Shown here piece by piece: positions 35,786 to 48,307 of a stretch of 64,000 nt of DNA. A program made the translations under genes and the position numbers. The stretch comes from Nematostella vectensis (taxonomy: Eukaryota; Cnidaria; Anthozoa; Actiniaria; Edwardsiidae), in contig NC_064039.1 in the NCBI RefSeq assembly GCF_932526225.1, positions 6,571,459 to 6,635,458 on the forward strand, read 5' to 3'. Position 1 is the first letter of the stretch. Every line of letters starts with the position of its first letter. Under the pieces are notes generated by a model. The model ran no database searches, was not told where the DNA came from, and saw only the letters and a program-made list of their open reading frames with translations.

Positions 35786-37715
35786 CGAGTTCTCTCTCCC
35801 CCAAAAGATTTATAATTTATAATCTAGGCTCATATTGAGCGATCTGAAAATTCGTCTATCAAATATATGCTTTTATTTATGGCTTTTCTTGTACATATTA
35901 AATTTGATGAAAGATGGTTTGCTTCACGTTTTGACTATGCTGGCTACAGTGTTCTGCTGTGTTTTATGCTTGTTATAGGGTTATAGGTGAGTAGGTCATA
36001 AAATCCACACATATATTACGTAAAAAAACACACTTTTTTATATTCGTTGGATCAAGAACATCCCACCTAGTGCCGATTGAAGTCTTGGGGATAATCGGAA
36101 ATAACTCTAGGCCGTGCGGTAGTGGATTGCTGTAAGCCAATAGTTGGATCACTTTTAGCCACACATTTAGCAACACAGGATGTAGGGTTGAGCTTGCTTG
36201 ACGTAGTCAAACTAATTACGGGAGGCCCTCCAAAAATACGCTCAGAGAGCCCATCTAAGAATTTACATGACAGTTACGGGTATTTAGGATATTAGGCCGT
36301 GCTTGCGCGTGCTCTGCTTTTTTTTGCGAGCCAACTTTATAGCATCATCTTCGGATTTTCATTTAGGGGTTTATTTCCGTCATAGATAGACGTTTTTGGC
36401 ACATTACGAGCTTTTAACGAGTATACCAACCAGACGGTTGAGCAAACGAGCAGGGTTTTGGATCTGTTCTGTCTCAACTCGCTAATTGCTCACAAACTAT
36501 GCCATCAGCATTTCCACATCTTAGACGAATCTTTAATGCTTTCAATTTGACAATGTAAACATAAAGCCAAATGATCCGTAAGTGAAGGAATTAAGAAACC
36601 CTACCCCTCTGCGTTCCATTATCCCGCTTTCTTTTTACGTTCAACTTGAGCTTGTGTGTTTTCGAATAAAAAATTTTTGTTCATTCCAGTCCCTATTTTT
36701 CTGTTATTATTCTGACGGTTAATTTATTGCTTTGTCAAACATAATCACGGGTCTCCACGGGATGGGTATAAGAAACGCGATTAGAGAGGAAGAAAAATAA
36801 AACCCTCAAATAAATCAAGTTCTCTGTCCCTTTTCAACCCTCGGACACTTGTTATTCACTAATGATTGCTGATTTCCGAGTGGAAGCCACGCTCTGCGTA
36901 TTCTCTTTATGTTACTTTCGGCTATGTAAAATGACAACGTCCATCGTAAATGATTGATCGCTTTTACATCATACGAAGCCTGAAGATATTTGTGCTAAAT
37001 TTCGCTTTTATGCCTATGAAAATAATTTCAAAGTTTTTTATTTGCGTGGCCAACTACTGACTCCAACGTGATGATTTTATCATAGCGTTTGCTTTTGTAT
37101 TCAAGAGATTAGACTTTGCAACAATATTATATGAAGGGCGACTATTCCCAGAGAAAAGAGTGAAACTGCTATGGAAACCACTTCAAACCCATAGAAGCAT
37201 ACATTTATAAAGATTAATAAAAAAAGGTCTAATTTAACAGCATAGCGATGCTTTGGAATAGCCTCGAGGGCAACTGTAACTAAAGTACATTTTGAGGTAA
37301 TAGAAAAGTTCCGTGATACCTGACTCTATTTCCAACAAAGCCTAAAAAAATAAGCGAATTTAACGTCTTTATTAGTTCTAGCACAGATAATAAAATGAGC
37401 GAGTTTTACGGCTTCGGGCCCTGTGCTTCGTCGGGGCGGGTTTGCGGTCGGTCGTTAAACCCAATAAATCAGTGCGTAACCTTTTGACTCGTTATTCCTG
37501 TGATAGTTTGTAGTGATGATAGCTAGGGTTGTAACGGGATGGAGTGGGGGCAGAATTCGTGCACGGGCGCGAGGACGGTCGTCGCTTTAGTCGCACTAGC
37601 CTTCATACATTTAGAGGAATATGATGTCGAATATAATTTTTTGTATAATAAACAAACCCCTTTATTTTGGACTACAACGACAAATAAAGGCAAGGTGGGA
37701 TATTTTCTCCCTTCT
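35786..37715. other. Sprouty 3' region and intergenic DNA
   Basis: AATAAA at 36665-36670, about 880 bases after the stop codon, is a plausible polyadenylation signal followed by a T-rich stretch. The remainder to 37.7 kb shows no exon. The frames at 37523-37823 on both strands run into the 53-bp minisatellite. Confidence 0.5.
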
Positions 37716-38735
37716 CTACCGATGTATGTGCGCATGTTTGTAGGGGATTTCTCTCGTCCAATTCTTGCTTGTACACTTGTTTGTACTGTTTTTTCTCTCT
37801 TCTCTCTACCTATATTATACTAGCGTGTGCGCATGTTTGAACAGGATATTTCCTCCCTTTTCTCTACGATACTATCTTGCGCGTATGTTTCTACGGGATA
37901 TTTTCTTTTTCTATCTCATCAATACTAGCGTGTGCGCATGTTGTACATGACATTTTCTCCCTTTTCTCTACGGCACTATCTTGCGCGTATGTTTCTATGG
38001 GATATTTGCTTCTCTAACTCATCGATACTAGCTTGTGCGCATGTTGTACAGGATATTTTCTCCCTTTTCTCTAGATACTATCTTGCGCGTATGTTTCTAC
38101 GGGATATTTTCTTCTTCTAACTCATTGTAGCTTATGCGCATGTATGAACGGGACATATTCTCCCCTTTCTCTACCGATACTAGCTTGTGCGCATGTTTGT
38201 ACAGATGTATTCTCCCTTCACTCTACCGATACTAGATTGTGCGCATGTTTGTACGGGATATTTGCTCGCTTCTCTCTACCGATACTAGCTTGTGCGCATG
38301 TGTGAACGGGACATATTCTCCCCTTTATCTACCGATACTAGCTTGTGCGCATGTGTGAACGGGATGTATTCTCCCCTTTATCTACCGATGTTAGCTTGTG
38401 CGCATGTGTGAACGGGACATATTCTCCCTTTCTCTAGCGATGCCAGCTTGTGCGCATGTGTGAACGGCACATATTCTTTCCTTTCTCTACCGATACTAGC
38501 TTGTGCGCATGTGTAAACGGGACATTCTCCCCTTTCTCTAGCGGTGCCAGCTTGTGCACATGTGTGAACGGGACATATTCTTCCCTTTCTCTACCCATAC
38601 TAGCTTGTGCGCATGTGTGAACGGGACATATTCTTCCCTTTCTCTACCCATACTAGCTTGTGCGCATGTGTGAACGGGATGTATTCTCCCTTCTCTCTAC
38701 CGATACTAGCTTGTGAGCAAATCTGTACGGGAAGC
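37716..38735. repeat. 53-bp minisatellite
   Basis: About 18 imperfect copies of a 53-bp unit built around GATACTAGCTTGTGCGCATG, TGAACGGGACATATTC and TCCCCTTTCTCTACC. Starts such as 38286, 38339 and 38392 show the exact 53-bp step in the middle; copies at the left end (37716-38150) are more divergent and vary in length. Not coding. Confidence 0.92.
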
Positions 38736-39282
38736 TAAGATGCTGTTTAGCAGTTGGAAATTATTGACTAGAGTTCGTAGAATATTGAGCATCGCAATAA
38801 AGGAGATGAAGCGAAGAGATTAGAAGTGCTTTTTATAGACAAACAGGAAATGAGTGGGATTACTTAACGCTAGTTAAGGCACCAGGCCAAGGGCAAGCAG
38901 AGGTATATTGGTGAAAAAAAAAACAATAAAAAAACCGGTTGCTTTTGATGAAGCCAGTCCAAAACGGTGGTAAACATAGTTTTGTTTAACAATTTCGACC
39001 GTTTCGCATCCGTTTTTCTATTTCATAAGTTCTCAAAATTCGGCCCAAAAGTTGTTCAACCTTGATACTCAATATGTGTACTTTGAAATTCTTTCCCTAG
39101 TTAGTATGATGGCCAATTCCAATGCTTTTGAATTAGCGTATTTCATTATCGAAGAAGGTAAGATATTTAGAGTATAGCCATGCAATGGAAAACAACTTTT
39201 TGTGATATTGATCGCATTCTATTTTGATTTCAAAAAACAATATTTCATAAGGCATCCGGTCAACTCGCCACCTACCCAACAA
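38736..39282. other. Intergenic DNA, nothing recognised
   Basis: AT-rich sequence between two tandem arrays. No exon, transposon end or RNA gene was seen. Confidence 0.5.
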
Positions 39283-39403
39283 GTAGTGGCGCGTTAACCA
39301 ATAGTATCGCATTAACCAATATTGGTGGCGAGTTTATCAATAGTGGCGGCGAGTTAACCAATAGTGGCGGCGAGTTAATCAATAGTGGTGGCGAGTTTAC
39401 ATT
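39283..39403. repeat. 21-bp minisatellite
   Basis: About five to six copies of a 21-bp unit (AATAGTGGCGGCGAGTTAACC and variants with ATC/TTATC endings). The period is a multiple of three, so the minus strand reads NSPPLLV repeatedly; this is not considered coding. Confidence 0.85.
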
Positions 39404-39494
39404 TGCATGTCTCTTTACACGATAAAATTCAATAAGTTTGGGTAGAAGACCAAAATATAAAAAAACGCGCTGGACGGAATTGTTTCCTGGAGTA

Positions 39495-39975
39495 CATTGG
39501 AACAACCTGGATTTTACGATACTGGATTTTACGATGACGTTCCTTTCTCCCGGCGGATATACAGTGAATGTTTGAGAAATTACGTCGATCTAACGATATT
39601 GGACACAACGATATTCTCAAATTTTACGATACAACTTTGTTCTCCTCATCGTAATTTTGACCTCATACAACGATATTGCTGATTCTGTCTATCAAAAATA
39701 GAGAAAAACTCAAAACACCACACACGAACAGTACAGTTAATCGATTTTCTTGACTTGACAGATCTTGTTAAATGCAGATTCAGTTTACAGAGAGTAACTG
39801 TACAGTCTTGCACAGAGTACAGTTGCAATTTTATTATTTTGTAAAAGTTGATAATTAACCCGACCTCGCAACAACGATATTTTCAATGGATTTTTCTCTA
39901 TATCGTAAAATCGAGGACCTCTTTTCAACGATACCGTAAAATCAAGGACGATATCGCAAAATCAAGGATCCACTG
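39495..39975. mobile_element. pogo/Tigger-like MITE
   Basis: Right end, read on the minus strand, is CAGTGGATCCTTGATTTTGC followed by GATATCG; left end is CATTGGAACAACCTGGATTT followed by TACGATA. TA flanks both ends (39493-39494 and 39976-39977). Subterminal copies of TTTTACGATA/ACGATATT recur along both arms, a layout typical of pogo/Tigger-type short elements. There is no transposase frame; the 481-bp element is non-autonomous. The family assignment is from resemblance of the ends. Confidence 0.7.
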
Positions 39976-40047
39976 TATATAGACTTAGGATTTCGTAATT
40001 ATTTATTGCGATCCTTCAGGGATCGATTACATATTGGGTCATTATAT

Positions 40048-40130
40048 ACAACAAAAAGAACAACAACAACAGCAACAGCAACCGCAACCTCATGATGATG
40101 ATGATGATAATAATAATAAAAAGCCCCGCA
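40048..40130. repeat. Compound microsatellite
   Basis: Consecutive (CAA/CAG)n, (GAT)n and (AAT)n runs directly next to the 15-bp array. They give the Gln/Asp/Asn-rich beginning of a long spurious plus-strand frame. Confidence 0.85.
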
Positions 40131-41592
40131 CTACCAAGCCCAACACTACCAAGCCATACACTAACAAGCCCCACACTAGCAAACCCCACACTACCAAGCC
40201 CCGCACTACCAAGCCCCACACTACCAAACCCAACACTACCAAGCCCCGCACTACCAAGCCCCACACTACCAAGCCCCGCACTACCAAGCCCAACACTACC
40301 AAGCCATACACTAACAAGCCCCACACTAGCAAACCCCACACTACTAAGCCCCGCACTACCAAGCCCCACACTACCAAGCCCCACACTACCAAACCCCATA
40401 CTACCAAACCCCACACTACTAAGCCCCGCACTACCAAGCCCCACACTATCAAGCCCCGCACTACTAAGCCCCACACTACCAAACCCCAAACTACTAAGCC
40501 CCGCACTACCAAGCCCCGCACTACCAAGCCCTGCACTTACCAGCCTCACACTACCAAGCCCCAAACTACGAAGCCCAACACTACCAACCCTCGCACTACC
40601 AAGCCCCACAATACCAAGCCCCGCACTACCAAGCCCAACACTACCAAGCCCCGCACCACAAAGCCCCGCACTAGGAAGCCCCGCACTACCAAGCCCCTCA
40701 CTACCAAGCCCCACACTAGCAAGCCCCGCACTACCAAGCCCCGCACTACCAAGCCCCACACTACCAAGCCCCTAACTACCAAGCCCCACACTACCATGCC
40801 CCGCACTACCAAGCCCCACACTACCAAGCCCCAAACTACCAAGCCCCACACTACCAAGCCCTGCACTTACCAGCCCCACACTACCAAGCCAAAAACTACC
40901 AAGCCCCAAACTACCAAGCCCCACACTACCAAGCCCCGCACTACCAAGTCCCCCACAACCAAGCCCCGCACTACCAAGCCCTACACTATCAAGCCCCGCA
41001 CTACCAAGCCCCAAACTACCAAGACCCGCACTACCAAGCCCCGCACTAACAAGCCCCACAGTAACAAGCCCCACACTACCAAGCCTTACACTACCAAGCC
41101 CCGCACTACCAAGCCCCGAACTACCAAGCCCCACACTACCAAGCTCCACACTATCAAGCTCTACACTACCCAGCCCCAAACTACCAAGCCCCACACTAAC
41201 AAGCCCTACACCACCAAGCCCCGCACTAGGAAGCCCCGCACTACCAAGCCCCTCACTACCAAGCCCCACACTAGCAAGCCCCGCACTACCAAGCCCCGCA
41301 CTACCAAGCCCCACACTACCAAGCCCCTAACTACCAAGCCCCACACTACCATGCCCCGCACTACCAAGCCCCACACTACCAAGCCCCAAACTACCAAGCC
41401 CCACACTACCAAGCCCAGCACTACCAAGACCCACACTACAAAGCCCTACACTACAAAGCCCCGCACTACCAAGACCCACACTACAAAGCCCAACATAACC
41501 AAGCCCCGCATAACCAAGCCCAACACAACCAAACCACACACTACCAAGCCCCACAATATCGACCCCACACTACCAAGCCCTACACTACTAAA

Positions 41593-41876
41593 TGCCCTGT
41601 CACACGTACGTTTTTTTTTCTCTTGCGACCTGTCTCTCAAAAAAAATGTAGCAGGTCGCACGCGAATTGTTTTGCGTATGACACTCCCTTTGCAACTCGT
41701 TTTGTATTTCTCAAAGTCGCACGAAAAGTAGAACGCTCTTCTACTTTCTTCAACAAATTGTTTCAAATCGCAGGAAAAACTTCACGAATGACAGGGCGCT
41801 TGCAATCTGCAACAATTTTTTTGTGAGAAAAGTGGCAGCCGAAAAGTCTACGTGTAACAAGGCCTTAAGCCCAACA
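41593..41876. mobile_element. Non-autonomous DNA element trapped in the 15-bp array
   Basis: About 284 bp of non-satellite sequence interrupts the array. Its ends are imperfect inverted repeats: left GCCCTGTCACACGTACGTTT, right (minus strand) GGCCTTGTTACACGTAGACT. The interior has further TCGCA/GCGAC and T-rich blocks. No coding capacity. Ends of this kind resemble hAT-type MITEs, but no clear 8-bp target duplication could be identified in the repetitive flanks. Confidence 0.65.
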
Positions 41877-44105
41877 CAACCAAGCCCTACACTTTCAAGC
41901 CGCACACATACCAAGTCCCACACTACCAGCCCCGCACTATCAAGCCCCGCACTACCAAACCCCACACTACCAAGCCCCACACTACCAAGCCCAAAACTAT
42001 CAAACCCCAAACCCCAAGCTACCAAGCCCCGCACTACCAAGCCCAAAACTACCAAACCCAAAACTACCAAACCCCGCACTACAAGACCCAAACTACCAAG
42101 CCCCACACTACCAAGCCCCACACTATCAAGCTCTAAACTACCAAGCCCAAAACTACCAAGCCCCACACTAACAAGCCCTACACCACCAAGCCCCGCACTA
42201 TCAAGCCCCGCACTACCAAGCCCCACACTACCAAGCCCTGCACTTACCAGCCCCACACTACCAAGCCAAAAACTACCAAGCCCCAAACTACCAAGCCCCA
42301 CACTACCAAGCCCCGCACTACCAAGTCCCCCACAACCAAGCCCAGCACTACCAAGCCCTACACTATCAAGCCCCGCACTACCAAGCCCCAAACTACCAAG
42401 ACCCGCACTACCAAGCCCCGCACTAACAAGCCCCACAGTAACAAGCCCCACACTACCAAGCCTTACACTACTAAGCCCCGCACTACCAAGCCCCGAACTA
42501 CCAAGCCCCACACTACCAAGCTCCACACTATCAAGCTCTACACTACCAAGCCCCAAACTACCAAGCCCCACACTAACAAGCCCTACACCACCAAGCCCCG
42601 CACTACCAAGCCCCCCACTTCAAAGCTTCAAACTACCAATCCCTCACTATTTAGCCCCGCACTACCAAGCCCCGCACTACCAAGCCCCACAATACCAAAC
42701 CCCGCACTACCAAGCCCCACACTACAAAACCCCGCACTACCAAGCCCTGCACTTACCAGCCTCACACTACCAAGCCCCAAACTACGAAGCCCCACACTAC
42801 CAACCCTCGCACTACCAAGCCCCACAATACCAAGCCCCGCACTACCAAACCCAACACTACCAAGCCCCGCACCACAAAGCCCCGCACTAGGAAGCCCCGC
42901 ACTACCAAGCCCCTCACTACCAAGCCCCACACCAGCAAGCCCCGCACTACCAAGCCCCGCACTACCAAGCCCCACACTACCAAGCCCCTAACTACCAAGC
43001 CCCACACTACCATGCCCCGCACTACCAAGCCCCACACTACCAAGCCCCAAACTACCAAGCCCTACACTACCAAGCGTCACACTACCAAGCGTCACACTAC
43101 CAAGCGTCACACTACCAAGCCTCAAACTACCAAGCCCTACACCACCAAGCCCCGCACTACCAAGCCCCCCACTACCAAGCCCCAAACTACCAAGCCCTAC
43201 ACTACCTAGCCCCACACTATCAAGCCCCGCACTACCAAGCCCCACACTACCAAGCCCTGCACTTACCAGCCCCACACTACCAAGCCCCAAACTACCAAGC
43301 CCCACACTACCAAGCCCAGCACTACCAAGTCCCCCACAACGAAGCCCCGTACTACCAAGTCCCCGACAACGAAGCCCCGTACTACCAAGCCCCAAACTAC
43401 CAAGACCCGCACTACCAAGCCCCGCACTAACAAGCCCCACAGTAACAAGCCCCACACTACCAAGCCTTACACTACCAAGTCCCGCTCTACCAAGCCCCGA
43501 ACTACCAAGCCCCACACTATCAAGCTCTACACTACCAAGCCCCAAACTACCAAGCCCCACACTAACAAGCCCTACACCACCAAGCCCCGCACTACCAAGC
43601 CCCCAACAACCAAGCCCCAAACTACCAAGCCCCAAACTACCAAGCCCCACACTACCAAGCCCCACACTACCAAGCCTCAAACTACCAAGCCCTACACCAC
43701 CAAGCTCCGCACTACCTATCCCCGCACTATCAAGCCCCGCACTAACAAGCCCCGCACTATCAAGCCCCGCACTACCAAGCCCCACATTTCCAAGCCCCAC
43801 ACTATCAAGCTCTACACTACCAAGCCCCAAACTACCAAGCCCCACACTAACAAGCCCTACACCACCAAGCCCCGCACTACCAAGCCCCCCACAACCAAGC
43901 CCCAAACTACCAAGCCCTACACTACCAAGCCCAACACTACCAAGCCTCAAACTACCAAGCCCTACACCACCAAGCCCCAAACTAACAAGCCTTACACTAC
44001 CTAGCCCCGCACCATCAAGCCCCGCACTACCAAGCCCCACAATACCAAGCCCCGCACTACCAAGCCCCACACTACCAAGCCCCGCACTACCAAGCCCTGC
44101 ACTTA

Positions 44106-44215
44106 CCAAATCGCAGGAAAAACTTCACGAATGACAGGGCGCTTGCAATCTGCAACAATTTTTTTGTGAGAAAAGTGGCAGCCGAAAAGTCTACGTGTAA
44201 CAAGGCCTTAAGCCC
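44106..44215. mobile_element. Truncated second copy of the trapped element
   Basis: AAATCGCAGGAAAAACTTCA through GTCTACGTGTAACAAGGCCT repeats the right 110 bp of the element at 41593-41876, 2343 bp further on, followed by the same satellite variants. The left part is absent, and the junction with the array at about 44107 is abrupt. It is therefore a by-product of array amplification, not a new insertion. Confidence 0.88.
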
Positions 44216-47200
44216 AACACAACCAAGCCCTACACTTTCAAGCCGCACACATACCAAGTCCCACACTACCAGCCCCGCACTATCAAGCCCCGCACTACCA
44301 AACCCCACACTACCAAGCCCCACACTACCAAGCCCAAAACTATCAAACCCCAAACCCCAAACCCCAAGCTACCAAGCCCCGCACTACCAAGCCCAAAACT
44401 ACCAAACCCAAAACTACCAAACCCCGCACTACAAGACCCAAACTACCAAGCCCCACACTACCAAGCCCCACACTATCAAGCTCTAAACTACCAAGCCCAA
44501 AACTACCAAGCCCCACACTAACAAGCCCTACACCACCAAGCCCCGCACTATCAAGCCCCGCACTACCAAGCCCCACACTACCAAGCCCTGCACTTACCAG
44601 CCCCACACTACCAAGCCAAAAACTACCAAGCCCCAAACTACCAAGCCCCACACTACCAAGCCCCGCACTACCAAGCCTACACTATTAAGCCCCGCACTAC
44701 CAAGCCCCAAACTACCAAGACCCGCACTACCAAGCCCCGCACTAACAAGCCCCACAGTAACAAGCCCCACACTACCAAGCCTTACACTACCAAGCCCCGC
44801 ACTGCCAAGCCCCGAACTACCAAGCTCCACACTACCAAGCTCCACACTATCAAGCTCTACACTACCAAGCCCCAAACTACCAAGCCCCACACTAACAAGC
44901 CCTACACCACCAAGCCCCGCACTACCAAGCCCTTCACTTCAAAGCTTCAAACTACCAATCCCTCACTATTTAGCCCCGCACTACCAAGCCCCGCACTACC
45001 AAGCCCCACAATACCAAACCCCGCACTACCAAGCCCCACACTACAAAACCCCGCACTACCAAGCCCTGCACTTACCAGCCTCACACTACCAAGCCCCAAA
45101 CTACGAAGCCCCACACTACCAACCCTCGCACTACCAAGCCCCACAATACCAAGCCCCGCACTACCAAGCCCAACACTACCAAGCCCCGCACCACAAAGCC
45201 CCGCACTAGGAAGCCCCGCACTACCAAGCCCCTCACTACCAAGCCCCACACTAGCAAGCCCCGCACTACCAAGCCCCGCACTACCAAGCCCCACACTACC
45301 AAGCCCCTAACTACCAAGCCCCACACTACCATGCCCCGCACTACCAAGCCCCACACTACCAAGCCCCAAACTACCAAGCCCCACACTACCAAGCCCTGCA
45401 CTTACCAGCCCCACACTACCAAGCCAAAAACTACCAAGCCCCAAACTACCAAGCCCCACACTACCAAGCCCCGCACTACCAAGTCCCCCACAACCAAGCC
45501 CCGCACTACCAAGCCCTACACTATCAAGCCCCGCACTACCAAGCCCCAAACTACCAAGACCCGCACTACCAAGCCCCGCACTAACAAGCCCCACAGTAAC
45601 AAGCCCCACACTACCAAGCCTTACACTACCAAGCCCCGCACTACCAAGCCCCGAACTACCAAGCCCCACACTACCAAGCTCCACACTATCAAGCTCTACA
45701 CTACCAAGCCCCAAACTACCAAGCCCCACACTAACAAGCCCTACACCACCAAGCCCCGCACTACCAAGCCCCCCACTTCAAAGCTTCAAACTACCAATCC
45801 CTCACTATTTAGCCCCGCACTACCAAGCCCCGCACTACCAAGCCCCACACTACAAAACCCCGCACTACCAAGCCCTGCACTTACCAGCCTCACACTACCA
45901 AGCCCCAAACTACGAAGCCCCACACTACCAACCCTCGCACTACCAAGCCCCACAATACCAAGCCCCGCACTACCAAGCCCAACACTACCAAGCCCCGCAC
46001 CACAAAGCCCCGCACTAGGAAGCCCCGCACTACCAAGCCCCTCACTACCAAGCCCCACACTAGCAAGCCCCGCACTACCAAGCCTCGCACTACCAAGCCC
46101 CACACTACCAAGCCCCTAACTACCAAGCCCCACACTACCATGCCCCGCACTACCAAGCCCCACAATACCAAGCCCCAAACTACCAAGCCCTACACTACCA
46201 AGCGTCACACTACCAAGCGTCAGACTACCAAGCGTCACACTACCAAGCCTCAAACTACCAAGCCCTACACCACCAAGCCCCGCACTACCAAGCCCCCCAC
46301 TACCAAGCCCCAAACTACCAAGCCCTACACTACCTAGCCCCGCACTATCAAGCCCCGCACTACCAAGCCCCACACTACCAAGCCCTGCACTTACCAGCCC
46401 CACACTACCAAGCCCCAAACTACCAAGCCCCACACTACCAAGCCCAGCACTACCAAGTCCCCCACAACGAAGCCCCGTACTACCAAGTCCCCCACAACGA
46501 AGCCCCGTACTACCAAGCCCCAAACTACCAAGACCCGCACTACCAAGCCCCGCACTAACAAGCCCCACAGTAACAAGCCCCACACTACCAAGCTTTACAC
46601 TACCAAGCCCCGCTCTACCAAGCCCCGAACTACCAAGCCCCACACTACCAAGCCCCACACTATCAAGCTCTACACTACCAAGCCCCAAACTACCAAGCCC
46701 CACACTAACAAGCCCTACACCACCAAGCCCCGCACTACCAAGCCCCCAACAACCAAGCCCCAAACTACCAAGCCCCAAACTACCAAGCCCTACACTACCA
46801 AGCCCCACACTACCAAGCCTCAAACTACCAAGCCCTACACCACCAAGCTCCGCACTACCAAGCCCCCCACTACCAAGCCTTACACTACCTAGCCCCGCAC
46901 TATCAAGCCCCGCACTAACAAGCCCCGCACTATCAAGCCCCGCACTACCAAGCCCCACACTACCAAGCCCCACACTATCAAGCTCTACACTACCAAGCCC
47001 CAAACTACCAAGCCCCACACTAACAAGCCCTACACCACCAAGCCCCGCACTACCAAGCCCCCCACAACCAAGCCCCAAACTACCAAGCCCTACACTACCA
47101 AGCCCAACACTACCAAGCCTCAAACTACCAAGCCCTACACCACCAAGCCCCAAACTACCAAGCCTTACACTACCTAGCCCCGCACCATCAAGCCCCGCAC

Positions 47201-47626
47201 TACCAAGCCCCACAATACCAAGCCCCGCACTACCAAGCCCCACACTACCAAGCCCCGCACTACCAAGCCCTGCACTTACCAGGCTCACACTACCAACCCT
47301 TGTACTACCAAGCCCCACAATACCAAGCCCCGCACTACCAAGCCCAACACTACCAAGCCCCGCACAACAAAGCCCCGCACTAGGAAGCCCCGCACTACCA
47401 AGCCCCTCACTACCAAGCCCCACACTAGCAAGCCCCGCACTACCAAGCCCCGCACTACCAAGCCCCACACTACCAAGCCCCTAAATACCAAGCCCCACAC
47501 TACCATGCCCCGCACTTCCAAGCCCCACACTACCAAGCCCCTAACTACCAAGCCCCGCACTACCAAGCCCCGCACTACCAAGCCCCACACTACCAAGCCC
47601 CGCACTACCAAGCCCAACACTACCAA

Positions 47627-48247
47627 TCTTGAAATTTGAAACATGCCACAATTTTAAAGTTTGCTAAGCTAGAACACGTGTTGCGCTCGACATATCGTAT
47701 TCTAGTTTAGCAGTAAGAAATTGTTTCATTGCCTTTTTTTAATAAAAACATGATTTTATTACATCCATAGGCATCTTTATGAGGAGTTCATTCAAATTCT
47801 GTTTTTGCATTTTTGATCCAAAGTCGAACTTTAAGGTTTGACGTGACTATCGTTTCCCTTGCTTACCGAAAATAAATACCAAGCAGGTTGCGAAAAAGGC
47901 ACATGGAAAATTGTCCCCTTACATGCGAAGTCCATAGCTTGAAGCACTGATGGTTCTTCCCTTAGACTATCTCCATGTACAGTAATCATTATTGGCTAAT
48001 GCTTTTTGAAATTTCAGTAAAGGCATATGATAAAAAATTTGGTTTGGAATGGGGTTAAATCTCCTCACACAACGAATTCATATATGCAAGAATATCATAT
48101 AGCATTTTGAAATGTCATATTGTTATCTTTGAAATTACACCGTTCATTTACGAGTCTCAGATTTCCTTGGCCTTTTGTAGTCTATTCCATTAACCAAAAG
48201 TCTTTTGTCTGGATTCCTTGAATTCCCCAGTCCATTTGAATGGTTCC
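47627..48247 (-). other. Region 3' of FGF gene A
   Basis: No gene recognised between the end of the satellite array and the FGF A polyadenylation signal. It may contain part of a longer 3' untranslated region. Confidence 0.4.
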
Positions 48248-48253
48248 TTTATT
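48248..48253 (-). terminator. Polyadenylation signal of FGF gene A
   Basis: AATAAA on the minus strand, about 55 bases after the stop codon at 48308-48310. The next candidates lie close to the satellite array. Confidence 0.55.
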
Positions 48254-48307
48254 TCCTGCCAAACCGATTAATAGGTAAAAGGCACCAAAACTGCATCTCC
48301 AAAATAA

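Larger units (their letters stand above)
40131..47626. repeat. 7.5-kb satellite-like array of a 15-bp unit with higher-order repeats
   Basis: About 470 copies of a 15-bp unit (CACTACCAAGCCCCG and close variants). The unit is a multiple of three and mostly lacks stops, so several frames stay open on both strands ([10 protein letters not shown] on plus over 40034-41731, [10 protein letters not shown] on minus over 46116-47468). They contain no signal peptide or domain and end at random points. Rare variants show nested copying: CACTTCAAAGCTTCAAACTA appears near 42617, 44936 and 45774; AAGCGTCACACTACC clusters near 43072 and 46200; CTGCACTTACCAG recurs about a dozen times. One strand is strongly C-rich, the other has GGGG every 15 bases. 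Confidence 0.95.

Noticed and set aside
40034-41731. 565-codon Thr/Pro/Lys-rich plus-strand frame that looks like a mucin or proline-rich secreted protein
   Set aside because: It arises from the 15-bp unit (multiple of three, few stops), has equivalents in other frames and on the other strand, begins in microsatellite, ends in a transposon, and has no signal peptide or domain.
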